64,000 nucleotides of DNA from Terriglobia bacterium (GCA_020072565.1 JAIQGI010000019.1:1-64000), one strand, 5' to 3'; positions 32,029 through 41,056 are shown, counted from the stretch's first letter. Notes: generated by a model not told the origin, from the sequence alone. Program-made: numbers and translations.

Positions 32029-32730
32029 ATGAAGATTCTCGCCGTTTTTGCCCACCCGGACGACGAGGCATTCGGTCCCGGCGGCACCCTGTCCCGTTAC
32101 TCTCTGGCCGGACATACGGTGCGCCTGGCCACGCTGACTCACGGGGAAGCCGGGACGCTCGGCCCGGCAAACCACCTCACGCCACGCGAACTCGCTCGCC
32201 TCCGTTCCGAGGAACTCCGCTGCTCGGCCGTGGCCCTCCATTTGTCCGCCCTGGACATCTACCACCTCCCGGATGGGAAACTTGCAGAACTGCCTGCAGA
32301 GCACGGTCTCGCCATTATCCGGAACGAGATCGAGACTTTTCTTCCCGACGCTCTCATCACCTTCCACTCTGCCGGCATCTCAGGCCACCCCGATCACCAA
32401 ACCGCGGCGCGCTGGTGCCTGCAGGCGGTTCAAGAGCGAAGCCGGCCGCCTCGACTGATCGCATACGGGATATCCCCGGAGCAAGCTCGCCGGATCAGTC
32501 ACAGAAAGCTGGCGCCGATACCCGAGGATGAAATCACCCACGTGATTGATGTCTCCCGCTACTTGGAGTACAAGTTGGGCGCAATCCGCTGCCACCAGTC
32601 CCAGTCCGAAGCTTGGGAGAGGATGCAAGCTGTGGAGGGTGGAATCCATTCCTATCTGCATCAGGAGCATTTCTCGCAGGTTTGGCCTGTACCCGAGCCG
32701 AACACACGCTTGGACCGGCTGGAGGACTGA
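32029..32730 (+). CDS. PIG-L (LmbE-like) deacetylase
   Basis: The 233-residue protein has the zinc-binding motif AHPDDEAFGPGGTL (residues 9-22) and the second metal site SGHPDHQTAARW. PIG-L enzymes remove acetyl groups from N-acetylglucosamine-type substrates; relatives include BshB of bacillithiol synthesis and mycothiol MshB. No thiol-synthesis partner gene is adjacent, so the substrate is open. A good ribosome site (AGGAGG) precedes the ATG. A phosphofructokinase gene follows after about 210 bases containing a word-repeat element. Confidence 0.92.
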   Translation: MKILAVFAHPDDEAFGPGGTLSRYSLAGHTVRLATLTHGEAGTLGPANHLTPRELARLRSEELRCSAVALHLSALDIYHLPDGKLAELPAEHGLAIIRNEIETFLPDALITFHSAGISGHPDHQTAARWCLQAVQERSRPPRLIAYGISPEQARRISHRKLAPIPEDEITHVIDVSRYLEYKLGAIRCHQSQSEAWERMQAVEGGIHSYLHQEHFSQVWPVPEPNTRLDRLED

Positions 32731-32742
32731 ACCGCCGGGACC

Positions 32743-32820
32743 TGAAGACTGGAAGACTCTGAGAAGCTGCTTGTGTTGGCCTTGCTTATGCCTTGGTGTC
32801 TCGGAGCCTTTGAGGTTCCA
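32743..32820. repeat. GAAGACT / GTGTCTC word element, copy 2
   Basis: GAAGACTGGAAGACTCTGAG and, 30 bases later, CCTTGGTGTCTCGGAGCC. The order and spacing of words match the element at 9123-9217. Confidence 0.5.
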
Positions 32821-32941
32821 GGAGCCGGGAATCCCATCCCGCAGCAAAGAGAGTACAATCGGATTGTTATTCCTGCGTCATCGTCCTATTGTTGATTTAT
32901 AGGAAATCTCGTTACTACATCCCGGACAGGGGGCAGCAGTC

Positions 32942-34138
32942 ATGAGTAATGCCGGCGGGAGAAAGGGAATCATCGGGATTCTGACGGGAGGAGGCGACGT
33001 ACCGGGTCTCAATCCGGCGATCCGGGCCGTCACGATTCGCGCCCAGCGCGAGGGATATGAGGTCATCGGGATCCGTCGGGGCTGGGCCGGCATCATGGAG
33101 ATCGTGCCGGACAGGTCGGCCGACAACAGTGACAGGTACCAGCCTCTGACCGAAGAAATCGTCAATCGGGTCGGCCGGACCGGCGGCACCTTTTTGCATA
33201 CTTCTCGCACCCGGCCAAGCCACGTGCCGAAAGCGAATGTTCCGACGCACGTTAGGGACAAGTATCGGGATGAAGTCAATGATCTGACTCCCGAGGTCCT
33301 CCGCAACCTCGCCTTCCTCGGCATCGACTACCTCATCCCGATAGGCGGGGATGACACACTCAGCTATGCGGTGCGGCTTCACAATGAAGGGTTCAAGATC
33401 GTAGCCATCCCGAAGACGATGGACAACGATGTCCCGGGCACGGACTACTGCATCGGATTCAGCACCTGTGTCACCAGAATCCTGGAGATGACGCACAGTC
33501 TCAGGACGTCTGCAGGTTCGCATGAACGGTTCCTGGTGATCGAGGTATTCGGAAGATATGCTGGCTATACCGCCCTGCTACCCACCATGGCCGGCGCTGC
33601 CAATCGCTGTGTCATCCCCGAATACAAATTCAACATCGATCACCTCACCGAACTGATGGTTGCGGACCGCTTTACCAATCCCAGCCGCTACTCCGTTGTG
33701 CTGATATCCGAGGGAGCCATGTTCGAGGGGAGTGAGATGATCTTCAGCCACCAGGAGACCGATGCCTACGGTCATAAAAAACTGGGCGGAATCGGCGATG
33801 TCATCTCATATCAGTTGAAGGAGAGGTCGGCAAAATTTAACCACGGCCGGCGAATTGATGTGATCAGCCAGCGCCTGGGCTACCTGGTGCGCTGCGGCCA
33901 TCCGGATTCGATCGATTCGATCGCGCCCATGGCTTTCGGTAATCTGGCACTCGACCTGATCCTTAAGGGAATCCACGGCCAGCTGGTGATTCTGAGGGAC
34001 GGGAAATATGACAACGCTCCCCTGGAAGTTGTCACGAGCCAGAAGCGGGTCGTGGATGTAAGCAGGTATTACAACACCGCGCGCCTTAGGCCCAATTACT
34101 CGAGCTTCGAATTCAAACCGCTCTTCATCGTCGAATAA
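32942..34138 (+). CDS. pfp: 6-phosphofructokinase, PPi-dependent by signature residues
   Basis: The 398-residue enzyme phosphorylates fructose 6-phosphate. N-terminal GGGDVPGLNPAIRAV, GGDDT at 135-139 and PKTMDNDVPGT at 157-167 are the phosphate-donor and catalytic motifs (D161 is the base). In ATP-dependent enzymes the positions equivalent to D138 and K158 are glycine; Asp and Lys there mark the pyrophosphate-dependent group. A reversible PPi enzyme is therefore predicted, although many databases would call it ATP-dependent. Its last 333 bases are overlapped antisense by the open frame of the beta-helix gene. Confidence 0.9.
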   Translation: MSNAGGRKGIIGILTGGGDVPGLNPAIRAVTIRAQREGYEVIGIRRGWAGIMEIVPDRSADNSDRYQPLTEEIVNRVGRTGGTFLHTSRTRPSHVPKANVPTHVRDKYRDEVNDLTPEVLRNLAFLGIDYLIPIGGDDTLSYAVRLHNEGFKIVAIPKTMDNDVPGTDYCIGFSTCVTRILEMTHSLRTSAGSHERFLVIEVFGRYAGYTALLPTMAGAANRCVIPEYKFNIDHLTELMVADRFTNPSRYSVVLISEGAMFEGSEMIFSHQETDAYGHKKLGGIGDVISYQLKERSAKFNHGRRIDVISQRLGYLVRCGHPDSIDSIAPMAFGNLALDLILKGIHGQLVILRDGKYDNAPLEVVTSQKRVVDVSRYYNTARLRPNYSSFEFKPLFIVE

Positions 34139-35605
34139 TCCGGTGTGGATAACCGCCTGGACGCGAAGGGTCTGCCCCCTCAGATCAAATCTGGCTTTAA
34201 TGGCTTTGATTCCTTCGCTCAATGCCCAACCGGGATTTGTGCCGTCACCGGCATAGGCTCCACGAAAAGTGTTATTGCCCTTGGAGTTTCCATTAAAATC
34301 GTAGGTATCCTCCGTACTTGCAGAAAACAGCGAAAAATCAAGAGGTGAGCCCTGACACTTTCCCGGCAAGGGATAAAAGTCCATAGCACCGAGCGTCAAC
34401 GACGGGTTCTTTAGATAATTTCCCGCGTGGGCAGCGGTATCGACGATGTTGTCGTGGAAATTCCTGGGGGTTCCGCCGATGGGGATCTCTGCAAATATGA
34501 GGTTGCCAACGATGGCGTCGGCATGAGTGGCCGTGGTGTTAAGAGCGATGCCCACCGGACCGCCATAAATGGTGTTACTGTAAACATAAGCCAGCTTAAG
34601 TGGCAGGTCGTGGTGCTGAAGCCGGATAGCAGCGTCACTGGCACCCACAAAGATGTTGTCGTGAATCGCCACTCGCCCTGACGCCTGCAGGAGGGCCTCA
34701 TCGGGGTTCCTGTAAAACAGGTTGCCGTAAATGTCGTACAGATCCTCGGAGCCGAGGCCGGTGTTGGGGAAACCGCCTACCAGCAGATTCGGTCGCGGGC
34801 CGCTCAGACGAGAGGTGCCGTCGGGCATGGGCGGCCAGTCTGCCTGAGCTCTTTTCTTGATGAAGACGTTATTGCGTATAATCGTCCTGTTCGGTCCCGA
34901 CGGCATTCCCGAAACATGCGCGTATGGCCTCTGGAATTTGATCTCCATGTTGTAACCGATTGTATCCACAATCAGATTGTTTTCGATTACACCCGCAACA
35001 AATGGAGCACTGCCATCTGAACTGCCGAGGTAGAGTCCCGTTCCGGCTTGAATGATCTGGTTACGGCGAATGATCCAGTTCCACGCTGTGGATTTTGTTG
35101 AAATCCCGATCGTCGCCTGATGCGAGCCTTGACCTTTGAGCATGCAGTTTTCGATGAGAATGTCGTGGGTGACTCCATCCTTGGCGTTGATGCCATCAAT
35201 GCCGTCGAGACTCGCGCTGTCAATCGTAAGATTCTTGATCGCTACATACCAGGTATTGCCGAGTTGAACGTTGTTGCAGCAGGTTGATGAGGTTGTAACC
35301 ACAGCAGGTGAACCCGATTCGGGTCCTGTGATGGTGATCCATGCATTCGGTCTTCCCTGAATACCGCTCAGATTGAGCCGCTCAGGATAAATGCCGGCGG
35401 GCAGCTGGAGCACATCACCCGGCCGCAACTGCCCCACCAGGTTTCGATAGTAATTGGGCTTGCTCGGATTTGCCTTCGGGTCCGCCACCAGGGTTTTGGC
35501 GTAGGAATCCCCCGCCTGGCCGACAAAGACGGCGCAGAAGAATGCCAGACCCAAGACATTGGCTGTCGTTGCCCAAAACAGCTTCATGAACTTCATCGGC
35601 ATCAC
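33806..35605 (-). CDS. Secreted right-handed beta-helix protein
   Basis: The 599-codon frame opens with a signal peptide (cut near SYA-K, residue ~36), then KPNYYRNLVGQLRPGDVLQLPAGIYPERLNL, typical of pectate-lyase-like parallel beta-helix proteins, and a series of IRRNQIIQAGTGLYLG, VIENNLIVDT and IRNNVFIKK repeats. Such domains often bind or cleave polysaccharide; no catalytic residues can be pointed out. Similarity ends at about FRGAYAGDGTNPGW (near 34220). The last ~120 codons run antisense through the phosphofructokinase gene, so the true stop may have been lost or the frame merely happens to stay open. Confidence 0.8.
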   Translation of the reverse strand: MMPMKFMKLFWATTANVLGLAFFCAVFVGQAGDSYAKTLVADPKANPSKPNYYRNLVGQLRPGDVLQLPAGIYPERLNLSGIQGRPNAWITITGPESGSPAVVTTSSTCCNNVQLGNTWYVAIKNLTIDSASLDGIDGINAKDGVTHDILIENCMLKGQGSHQATIGISTKSTAWNWIIRRNQIIQAGTGLYLGSSDGSAPFVAGVIENNLIVDTIGYNMEIKFQRPYAHVSGMPSGPNRTIIRNNVFIKKRAQADWPPMPDGTSRLSGPRPNLLVGGFPNTGLGSEDLYDIYGNLFYRNPDEALLQASGRVAIHDNIFVGASDAAIRLQHHDLPLKLAYVYSNTIYGGPVGIALNTTATHADAIVGNLIFAEIPIGGTPRNFHDNIVDTAAHAGNYLKNPSLTLGAMDFYPLPGKCQGSPLDFSLFSASTEDTYDFNGNSKGNNTFRGAYAGDGTNPGWALSEGIKAIKARFDLRGQTLRVQAVIHTGLFDDEERFEFEARVIGPKARGVVIPAYIHDPLLARDNFQGSVVIFPVPQNHQLAVDSLKDQVECQITESHGRDRIDRIRMAAAHQVAQALADHINSPAVVKFCRPLLQLI

Positions 35606-35701
35606 TCTTCGGAATTCCAGGGCTCGGCGCGGAAGCCGGTGCTCGGGCGGAGCCCAAAGCTCGAGGCGGTCTAGTCAGCCGCCGCTCCTATTCGTCGTTG
35701 G

Positions 35702-36805
35702 CTACTGTTGTTCCATCCAGCTTTTCCAGTAGTCTTCCCACTCGACCTCTGCGGCAGCCGAAGAGATCTCCAGCCCGGCCGCGGCGTCCAGCATTACGGC
35801 ATACTCGTTGGTGCGGGCTCTGAGTTTCTGGTTTCGAAGCGCGTTCGGGTGCGGGCCGTGATGCATGCCCCGTGGATGCAGCGTCGCCATGCCCGCGCGC
35901 ATGTTGTCTTTGCTGAAAAAATCGCCGTCGTGGTAGAAGATGAACTCGTCGTAGTCCGAGTTGCGATGGAAGAAAGGCACCCGCATGGCTTCCGGCGCCT
36001 CTTCGAGAGGACGCGGGACGAAGGTGCAGATCACCGCTCCTTCCGTCACGAGCGTGGTGTGGGCGCTGGGCGGCAGGTGAGCCCGAGGGCTCATGAGCGG
36101 GCAGATATCCTTCACGTTGATCTTCCAGACCGTGAGATCCCCCTTCCATCCGACCACATCCAGGGGATTGAAAGGGTAAACCACGGAAGAGAGCTCGTCG
36201 TCCACTTTGATGCGGACTTCCCACTCACGATCCGGCCCCGGGGCCGGCACCGGCTCCGGAGTAACGATCAACGCCGGGTCGTAAAGCGCATGTTGCCCGG
36301 CCAGACCCCGGTTCGGCTGTTCGTACTCTCCACGAGACTGGATGATCAGGAAGAAGTTGTCCGTGGTGGCGGGCAGAATCCGATAGGTTACGGCTTTCGG
36401 CACTACGATGTAGTCGCCTTTCTCATAGCTCAAAGGCCCAAAGTCGGTTTCGACCTTGCCCTGCCCACGATGCACGAAGATCAGTTCGTCGCCGTCCGCG
36501 TTGCGATAGTAGAATGGCATGGCAACGGAACGGCGCGAGACCGAGAGCCGCAGGTCTTTGTTTCCCAGAAAGGGGATTGGTCCGCCCTGGGGATCATTTG
36601 CATCGCCGGGCTCGAGCTTATTGCAGTCAAAACAGTGCGGCCTGAGCTTTCCCTCGATCCGGACCCATCCGGTGGGGGGATGAGTGTGGTAAAGATGCGC
36701 CGATTTGCCGTAGAAGCCCCGGCGCCCATGTTCTTCTTCAAAGGTGCCTTCCGGCAGACCGACATGTGCCTGCTTCGCCACCTTTCCTTTCTTGAAGAGA
36801 TACAT
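35702..36805 (-). CDS. hmgA: Homogentisate 1,2-dioxygenase
   Basis: HmgA opens the ring of homogentisate to maleylacetoacetate in tyrosine and phenylalanine breakdown. The protein has the cupin-type iron site region: PFFHRNSDYDEFIFYHDGDFF and HPRGMHHGPHPNALR, which hold the His and Glu ligands. I place the start at ATG 36805; an upstream TTG overlaps the ribosome site GGAGG. The length of 367 residues is shorter than animal enzymes (about 445) but usual for this bacterial branch. It is the third gene of an hisC-like, hppD, hmgA run. The downstream steps (isomerase, fumarylacetoacetase) are not in the window. Confidence 0.94.
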   Translation of the reverse strand: MYLFKKGKVAKQAHVGLPEGTFEEEHGRRGFYGKSAHLYHTHPPTGWVRIEGKLRPHCFDCNKLEPGDANDPQGGPIPFLGNKDLRLSVSRRSVAMPFYYRNADGDELIFVHRGQGKVETDFGPLSYEKGDYIVVPKAVTYRILPATTDNFFLIIQSRGEYEQPNRGLAGQHALYDPALIVTPEPVPAPGPDREWEVRIKVDDELSSVVYPFNPLDVVGWKGDLTVWKINVKDICPLMSPRAHLPPSAHTTLVTEGAVICTFVPRPLEEAPEAMRVPFFHRNSDYDEFIFYHDGDFFSKDNMRAGMATLHPRGMHHGPHPNALRNQKLRARTNEYAVMLDAAAGLEISSAAAEVEWEDYWKSWMEQQ

Positions 36806-36875
36806 ACCTGCCTCCAAAACTCAACGCGGCCGCGGATCCCGCGGGTTTCACGAAATAGCCCTGCAGACAATGGAG

Positions 36876-36891
36876 CTCATGGATCCATGAG
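36876..36891. promoter_or_regulatory. Perfect 16-bp palindrome before hmgA
   Basis: CTCATGGATCCATGAG reads the same on both strands. It is in the 119-base spacer between hppD and hmgA, flanked by TCACGAA and TTCGTGA arms at about 36848 and 36897, so it may be the loop of a larger hairpin or an operator. Confidence 0.4.
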
Positions 36892-36924
36892 GGAAATTCG
36901 TGAGACCTGTGGCCGAGCTCTTTT

Positions 36925-38049
36925 TCACAGGTTCCCTCGCAAAGCTTGTTCCCGCTCAATGGCTTCGAAGAGTGCCTTGAAATTGCCTTTGCCGAAGCTG
37001 CGGCTCCCCTTCCGCTGGATGACTTCGAAAAAGAGCGTGGGGCGGTCTTCGACCGGTCGGGTGAAAATCTGCAGCATGTAGCCTTCGTCGTCGCGATCCA
37101 CCAGAACACCCAACTCCGCCACGCGGTCTGCCGGTTCATCGATCCTGCCCACGCGCTTTGCCAGTTCCGCATAGTAGGTCGGCGGCACGCGTAGAAACTC
37201 GACGCCCAGATCCAGCATCCGGGAAACGGTCCCGATCATGTCCTGCGTAGACAGTGCGATGTGTTGCACGCCAGGGCTCTTGTAGAAGTCGAGGTATTCT
37301 TCAATCTGAGATTTCTTTTTCCCGGCCGCAGGCTCATTGATCGGGAGTTTGATGCTTTCGTTGCTGCTGGCCATCACTTTTGACATGAGCGCGGAGTACT
37401 CCGTGCTGACATCCTTGTCGTCGAAGTGCTGGTAGAGGCGGAATCCCATGACCCGCTCATAGAATTGCACCCACCGGTTCATTTCCCCCCAGCCCACGTT
37501 GGCGACTACGTGGTCGATGTGTTTCAGGCCGACGGGCTGGACGGTGCGGTCAGGCTCTTGGCTCGGAACGAACCCCGGCATGAACACGCCGCTGTAATTC
37601 TTGCGCTCGACAAATGTGTGGATGGTGTCGCCATACACCGCGATGGCCGATTCCCGCAGTTCTCCCTGTTCGTCGCGCAGCACAATCGTCTCGCGCACGC
37701 CTTTGGCGCCTCGTCGCGTGGTCTCCCGATATGCAGAACCAGCATCGTCCACTGAAAAGGCAATGTCTTTGACTCCGTCGCCGTGAAGCCGGATGTGCTC
37801 CGTGATGGGATGGTCCGGGTGCAAGGCCGTAGTAAGCACGAAGCGGATTTTGTCCTGCTGAACAACGTAGGAAGAGCGGTCGCGGCTGCCGGTTTCGGGG
37901 CCCTGATAGGCAACCAGCTTCATGCCGAAGGCGGATCGATAGAAATGGGCAGCCTGCCTGGCGTTCCCGACGTAAAACTCAATGTAATCAATCCCGTGAA
38001 GAGGGAGAAAGTCCCTTTCCGCGCCCGGTGTTCCTTTTTCAGGACGCAT
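36925..38049 (-). CDS. hppD: 4-hydroxyphenylpyruvate dioxygenase
   Basis: HPPD turns 4-hydroxyphenylpyruvate into homogentisate. The 374-residue protein has two vicinal-oxygen-chelate halves. Iron ligands are the histidine in LKHIDHVVANV, the histidine in GVQHIALST and the glutamate in LFFEVIQRKG; FGKGNFKALFEAIEREQ is the typical C-terminus. A GGAGGG ribosome site precedes the ATG. It lies 25 bases after the aminotransferase gene and before hmgA. Confidence 0.96.
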   Translation of the reverse strand: MRPEKGTPGAERDFLPLHGIDYIEFYVGNARQAAHFYRSAFGMKLVAYQGPETGSRDRSSYVVQQDKIRFVLTTALHPDHPITEHIRLHGDGVKDIAFSVDDAGSAYRETTRRGAKGVRETIVLRDEQGELRESAIAVYGDTIHTFVERKNYSGVFMPGFVPSQEPDRTVQPVGLKHIDHVVANVGWGEMNRWVQFYERVMGFRLYQHFDDKDVSTEYSALMSKVMASSNESIKLPINEPAAGKKKSQIEEYLDFYKSPGVQHIALSTQDMIGTVSRMLDLGVEFLRVPPTYYAELAKRVGRIDEPADRVAELGVLVDRDDEGYMLQIFTRPVEDRPTLFFEVIQRKGSRSFGKGNFKALFEAIEREQALRGNL

Positions 38050-38074
38050 GAACCCTCCATTCTTCCGGCCGGAC

Positions 38075-39163
38075 TCACCCCTTGAGGACTTTCCTCATCG
38101 CCTCGGCACACTTCTGGTTCTCTTCACCCTTGCCGGTAGAGATGCGGACGCAATTGGGCAAGCCGAAGGCTTTGAGCGGCCGGATGATAATGCCCTGTTC
38201 CAGCAGTCCCTGGATCACGCGTTTTGCCGCGTGCTCGTCGGCGAACACAACCATGACAAAGTTGGCTTCCGAGGAAACCACGTCCAGACCCATGCCTCGG
38301 AATGAACGGGTCAGCAGATCAATGCCGTGCGCATTCATCTCCAGGGACCGATGAACGAACTCCCGATCGGCCAGGGCGCCGATTCCGGCGGCTTGCGCCA
38401 GGGTGCTGGGTTCGAAGGGAAGCTTCACTTTCAGCAGATTGCTGATCAGATCCTCATGGGCGAAGCCGTAACCGATGCGAATGCCGGCGAGACCGTAGAT
38501 TTTGGAAAAAGTGCGCAGCGTGATGACGTTGTCATAGCGATAATGCATGGAATCGGGATAACGCGGGTTGTCCTTGGCGTACTCGAAATAGGCCTCATCC
38601 AGGATGATCAGGACACGCTCCGGGACGTGCCGATAGAAATCGTCGAACTCATGCCTGCTGAAAATGGTTCCCGTCGGGTTGTTGGGATTGGCAAGATAGA
38701 TGATCTTGGTCCGATCGTTAATCAGTGTCACAAGCGTCGGCAGATCATAGTGCCAGCACCGGTAGGGAACCGTACGGTATTTGACGCCGCGGGATCTGGC
38801 CAGCACCTGAAAGCCGATGAAGGCAGCTTCCGTCGTCAGAACTTCATCATCGTCGCAGAGAAAGGTGCGGATGATGTTCGAGATGATTCCTTCCGATCCG
38901 CTTCCCGCGATGACGTTTTCCACCTTGAGATCGAACATTTCCGCGAGCTTTCTGCGTAGAGAAAGCCCGCCGTCCGGATACAGATGCAGGCCATCCAGTT
39001 GCAGCCGGATCGCTTCCAGGGCCAGCGGCGAAGAGCCCAGTGGATTTTCGTTGGAGGCGAGCTTGACGACATCGCGCAGCCCGTACGCCTGTTTGATTTC
39101 TTCAATGCTGCGACCCGCTTCGTAAGGCACCAATGATTCAACGTAAGGCGGCACGAGCGGCAT
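38075..39163 (-). CDS. hisC: HisC-family aminotransferase, probably aromatic
   Basis: The 362-residue PLP enzyme has the histidinol-phosphate aminotransferase pattern: LASNENPLGSSPLA, ANPNNPTGTIF, VLIILDEAYFEYA, Schiff-base lysine in LRTFSKIYGLAGIRIGYG, and C-terminal CVRISTGKGEENQKC. HisC relatives often accept tyrosine or phenylalanine. It is the first gene of a run with hppD and hmgA and no other his genes are near, so transamination of tyrosine to 4-hydroxyphenylpyruvate is the better reading in this context. A TATAAT box lies only 7 bases before the ATG. Confidence 0.9.
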   Translation of the reverse strand: MPLVPPYVESLVPYEAGRSIEEIKQAYGLRDVVKLASNENPLGSSPLALEAIRLQLDGLHLYPDGGLSLRRKLAEMFDLKVENVIAGSGSEGIISNIIRTFLCDDDEVLTTEAAFIGFQVLARSRGVKYRTVPYRCWHYDLPTLVTLINDRTKIIYLANPNNPTGTIFSRHEFDDFYRHVPERVLIILDEAYFEYAKDNPRYPDSMHYRYDNVITLRTFSKIYGLAGIRIGYGFAHEDLISNLLKVKLPFEPSTLAQAAGIGALADREFVHRSLEMNAHGIDLLTRSFRGMGLDVVSSEANFVMVVFADEHAAKRVIQGLLEQGIIIRPLKAFGLPNCVRISTGKGEENQKCAEAMRKVLKG

Positions 39164-39169
39164 AGTAAA

Positions 39170-39175
39170 ATTATA
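39170..39175 (-). promoter_or_regulatory. TATAAT box close to the hisC start
   Basis: A consensus -10 hexamer lies 6 bases upstream of the ATG at 39163, placing the expected transcription start at or within a base of the start codon. The -35 region is weak. This suggests a leaderless or very short-leader transcript, though GAGG just before TATAAT could be a ribosome site for a longer one. Confidence 0.4.
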
Positions 39176-39592
39176 CCTCAGCCTGAACGGTTAAGTCTGG
39201 GTGCCGGGTAAGCGGAATTCCAAATCCGCAAGTTGAAGTCGGGCCAGCAGCGGAGCCCAGAACTGTTCATATCCGACGATCATGGAACCACTCGGAAACT
39301 TCTCGCAGCAGATCGCTATAACTCTTCATCTTCCCTCCCGGGCAGCCGGCACTGAATCAAACCATCACAGGCCGCCCTCTGGCAAGCGCTAAGATGGAAG
39401 GCGTACGCGCAGCAGGATAAAGCCGCCACCGCAGAGCGCGGATATTCCCGTGCAAGAAACACGACAGTTGAAACTGAGCCGCTAAATCAATATCTTGTAG
39501 GGGCTCTAACCCACAAGTGAGCTGCTTCCCTGGAGGGACGAATGCTCCGGATCCTCAAAACGACAAAGTCGCTAACCGGCTTGACCGCAGTT
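39176..39592. other. Gap before the amidase remnant
   Basis: About 420 bases with no supported gene. GCGGA/TCCGC near 39211-39229 forms a small hairpin. The end of this stretch runs into the acetamidase-like fragment. Confidence 0.35.
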
Positions 39593-40920
39593 ATTTCCGC
39601 TGCGCAGCCCCAGATCCTCCGCTGCGAGCCCCAGAACGCGGAACTCAGGTATACATTCGGCGGCGCAGTTCCGGTGCGGAGCATTGAATCCGGAACCCGC
39701 ATGGTGTCGCGGACCGAATGCGGTTTCGACGGCGACCTCAGGCAACCCGGGATGCTTCCCTCGGAAAGCAAACCTCGAGACGCCTGAAGCCGGTGCCCCA
39801 GGATAAGGGTTACAAAACGACTTTTGGCGCCTCCCCTTTTAAGGATCAGGTGCTGGACATGGATGCCACGGTCTACACCCGATTGAGCGAGGCCGGCGCT
39901 GTGCTGGTGGGGAAGCTGACGCTGGGAGCGCTCGCCCAAGGTGATCGCTGGTTCGGCGGTCAGACCAAGAGCCCCTGGGACCCGAACAATGCCAACAGCG
40001 GATCGAGCGGATCCTCCGCCGGCCCCTCATCGGCGACCGCGGCCGGCCTGATCGGTTTCGGCATCGGCACCGAGACCCGCGGCTCGATCATGTCTCCCTC
40101 GAGCCGTTGCGGCGTCACCAGGCTTCGTCCCACCTTCGGCCGCGTGAGCCGGTACGGCGCCATGGCGCTCAGCTGGACGATGGACAAGATCGGACCGATC
40201 TGCCGCTGGGCGGAGGATTGCGCCCTGGTCCTGAGTGTGATCAACGGCCCGGACGGCAAGGACAACAGTCTCATCGATGTCCCCTTCAACTGGGATGCCA
40301 CGGCGGACGTGAAGAAGCTGAGGGTGGGCTACCTGAAAACCGCGTTCACGCGCGAGATCACCGAGGACCCGGCCAATCCACAGCGGGCGACACGTGCCCG
40401 CGAACTCAGGAAAATGGACGAGGCGGCACTTGCCGTCATCCGCTCCCTGGGAATTGAACTCAAGCCGATCGAGCTGCCCACTCTGCCCGACAGCGACCTC
40501 GGTTTCATCCTCTCCGTGGAATCGGCCGCCGCATTCGACGACATCACTCGCAGTAACCAGATCGATTCGATGGTCAAAGATCCCGAGCGGAGCAGCTGGC
40601 CCGGTACTTTCCGCCTGCACCGATTTGTGCCGGCGGTCGAATATATCCAGGCAAACCGTGTCCGATATAAGATGATCGAGGATTTTAATAAGGTGTTTGC
40701 CGACCTCGACCTGTTCATCACCACGAGCGGCAGCTCTCCGTTGGGATTGACAAACCTGACCGGGCACCCGGAGATCAACGTCCCGCACGGGTTCGATGCC
40801 CAGGGTCAGCCGACCAACATGCGTTTCACCGGAAAGCTTTTCGGCGATCAGGAGATCCTCCTGCTGGCACATGCGTTCCAGAGCAAGACCGATCACCACC
40901 TGAAGCACCCGAAACTGTAG
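39593..40920 (+). pseudogene. Chimeric amidase pseudogene (acetamidase-like fragment joined to an N-truncated amidase)
   Basis: From about 39800 the frame matches amidase-signature enzymes: KGYKTTFGASPFKDQVLD, GSSGSSAGPSSATAAGL, GTETRGSIMSPSSRCG, RVSRYGAMALSW, to the family C-terminus. The first ~150 residues of a normal amidase are missing, including the catalytic lysine (PVPQDKG stands where a GAKD-type motif belongs). Just upstream, in another frame (39602-39780), ELRYTFGGAVPVRSIESGTR resembles the N-terminus of FmdA/AmdA acetamidases. A deletion that joined two neighbouring genes would explain this. Both serine motifs remain but activity is not expected. Confidence 0.65.
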
Positions 40921-40965
40921 GACTTGCGGACTTCGACAAGGGCCGCCCTGCTGTTTGAGTTCTGG

Positions 40966-41046
40966 AAATCTCAACGCAAAGGCCGCAGAGAATACCCGGA
41001 GCAACAAGAAAGAGGAGTTCTCTCAGCAATCTCTGCATTGAGATTT
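40966..41046. repeat. AAATCTCAA...GCAGAGAA nested palindrome
   Basis: AAATCTCAA (40966-40974) pairs with TTGAGATTT (41038-41046), and GCAGAGAA inside pairs with TTCTCT/TCTCTGC words. It lies between the convergent amidase remnant and kinase gene; the GCAGAGAA word is shared with the palindrome at 62015-62054. Confidence 0.55.
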
Positions 41047-41056
41047 TGGACGACGA

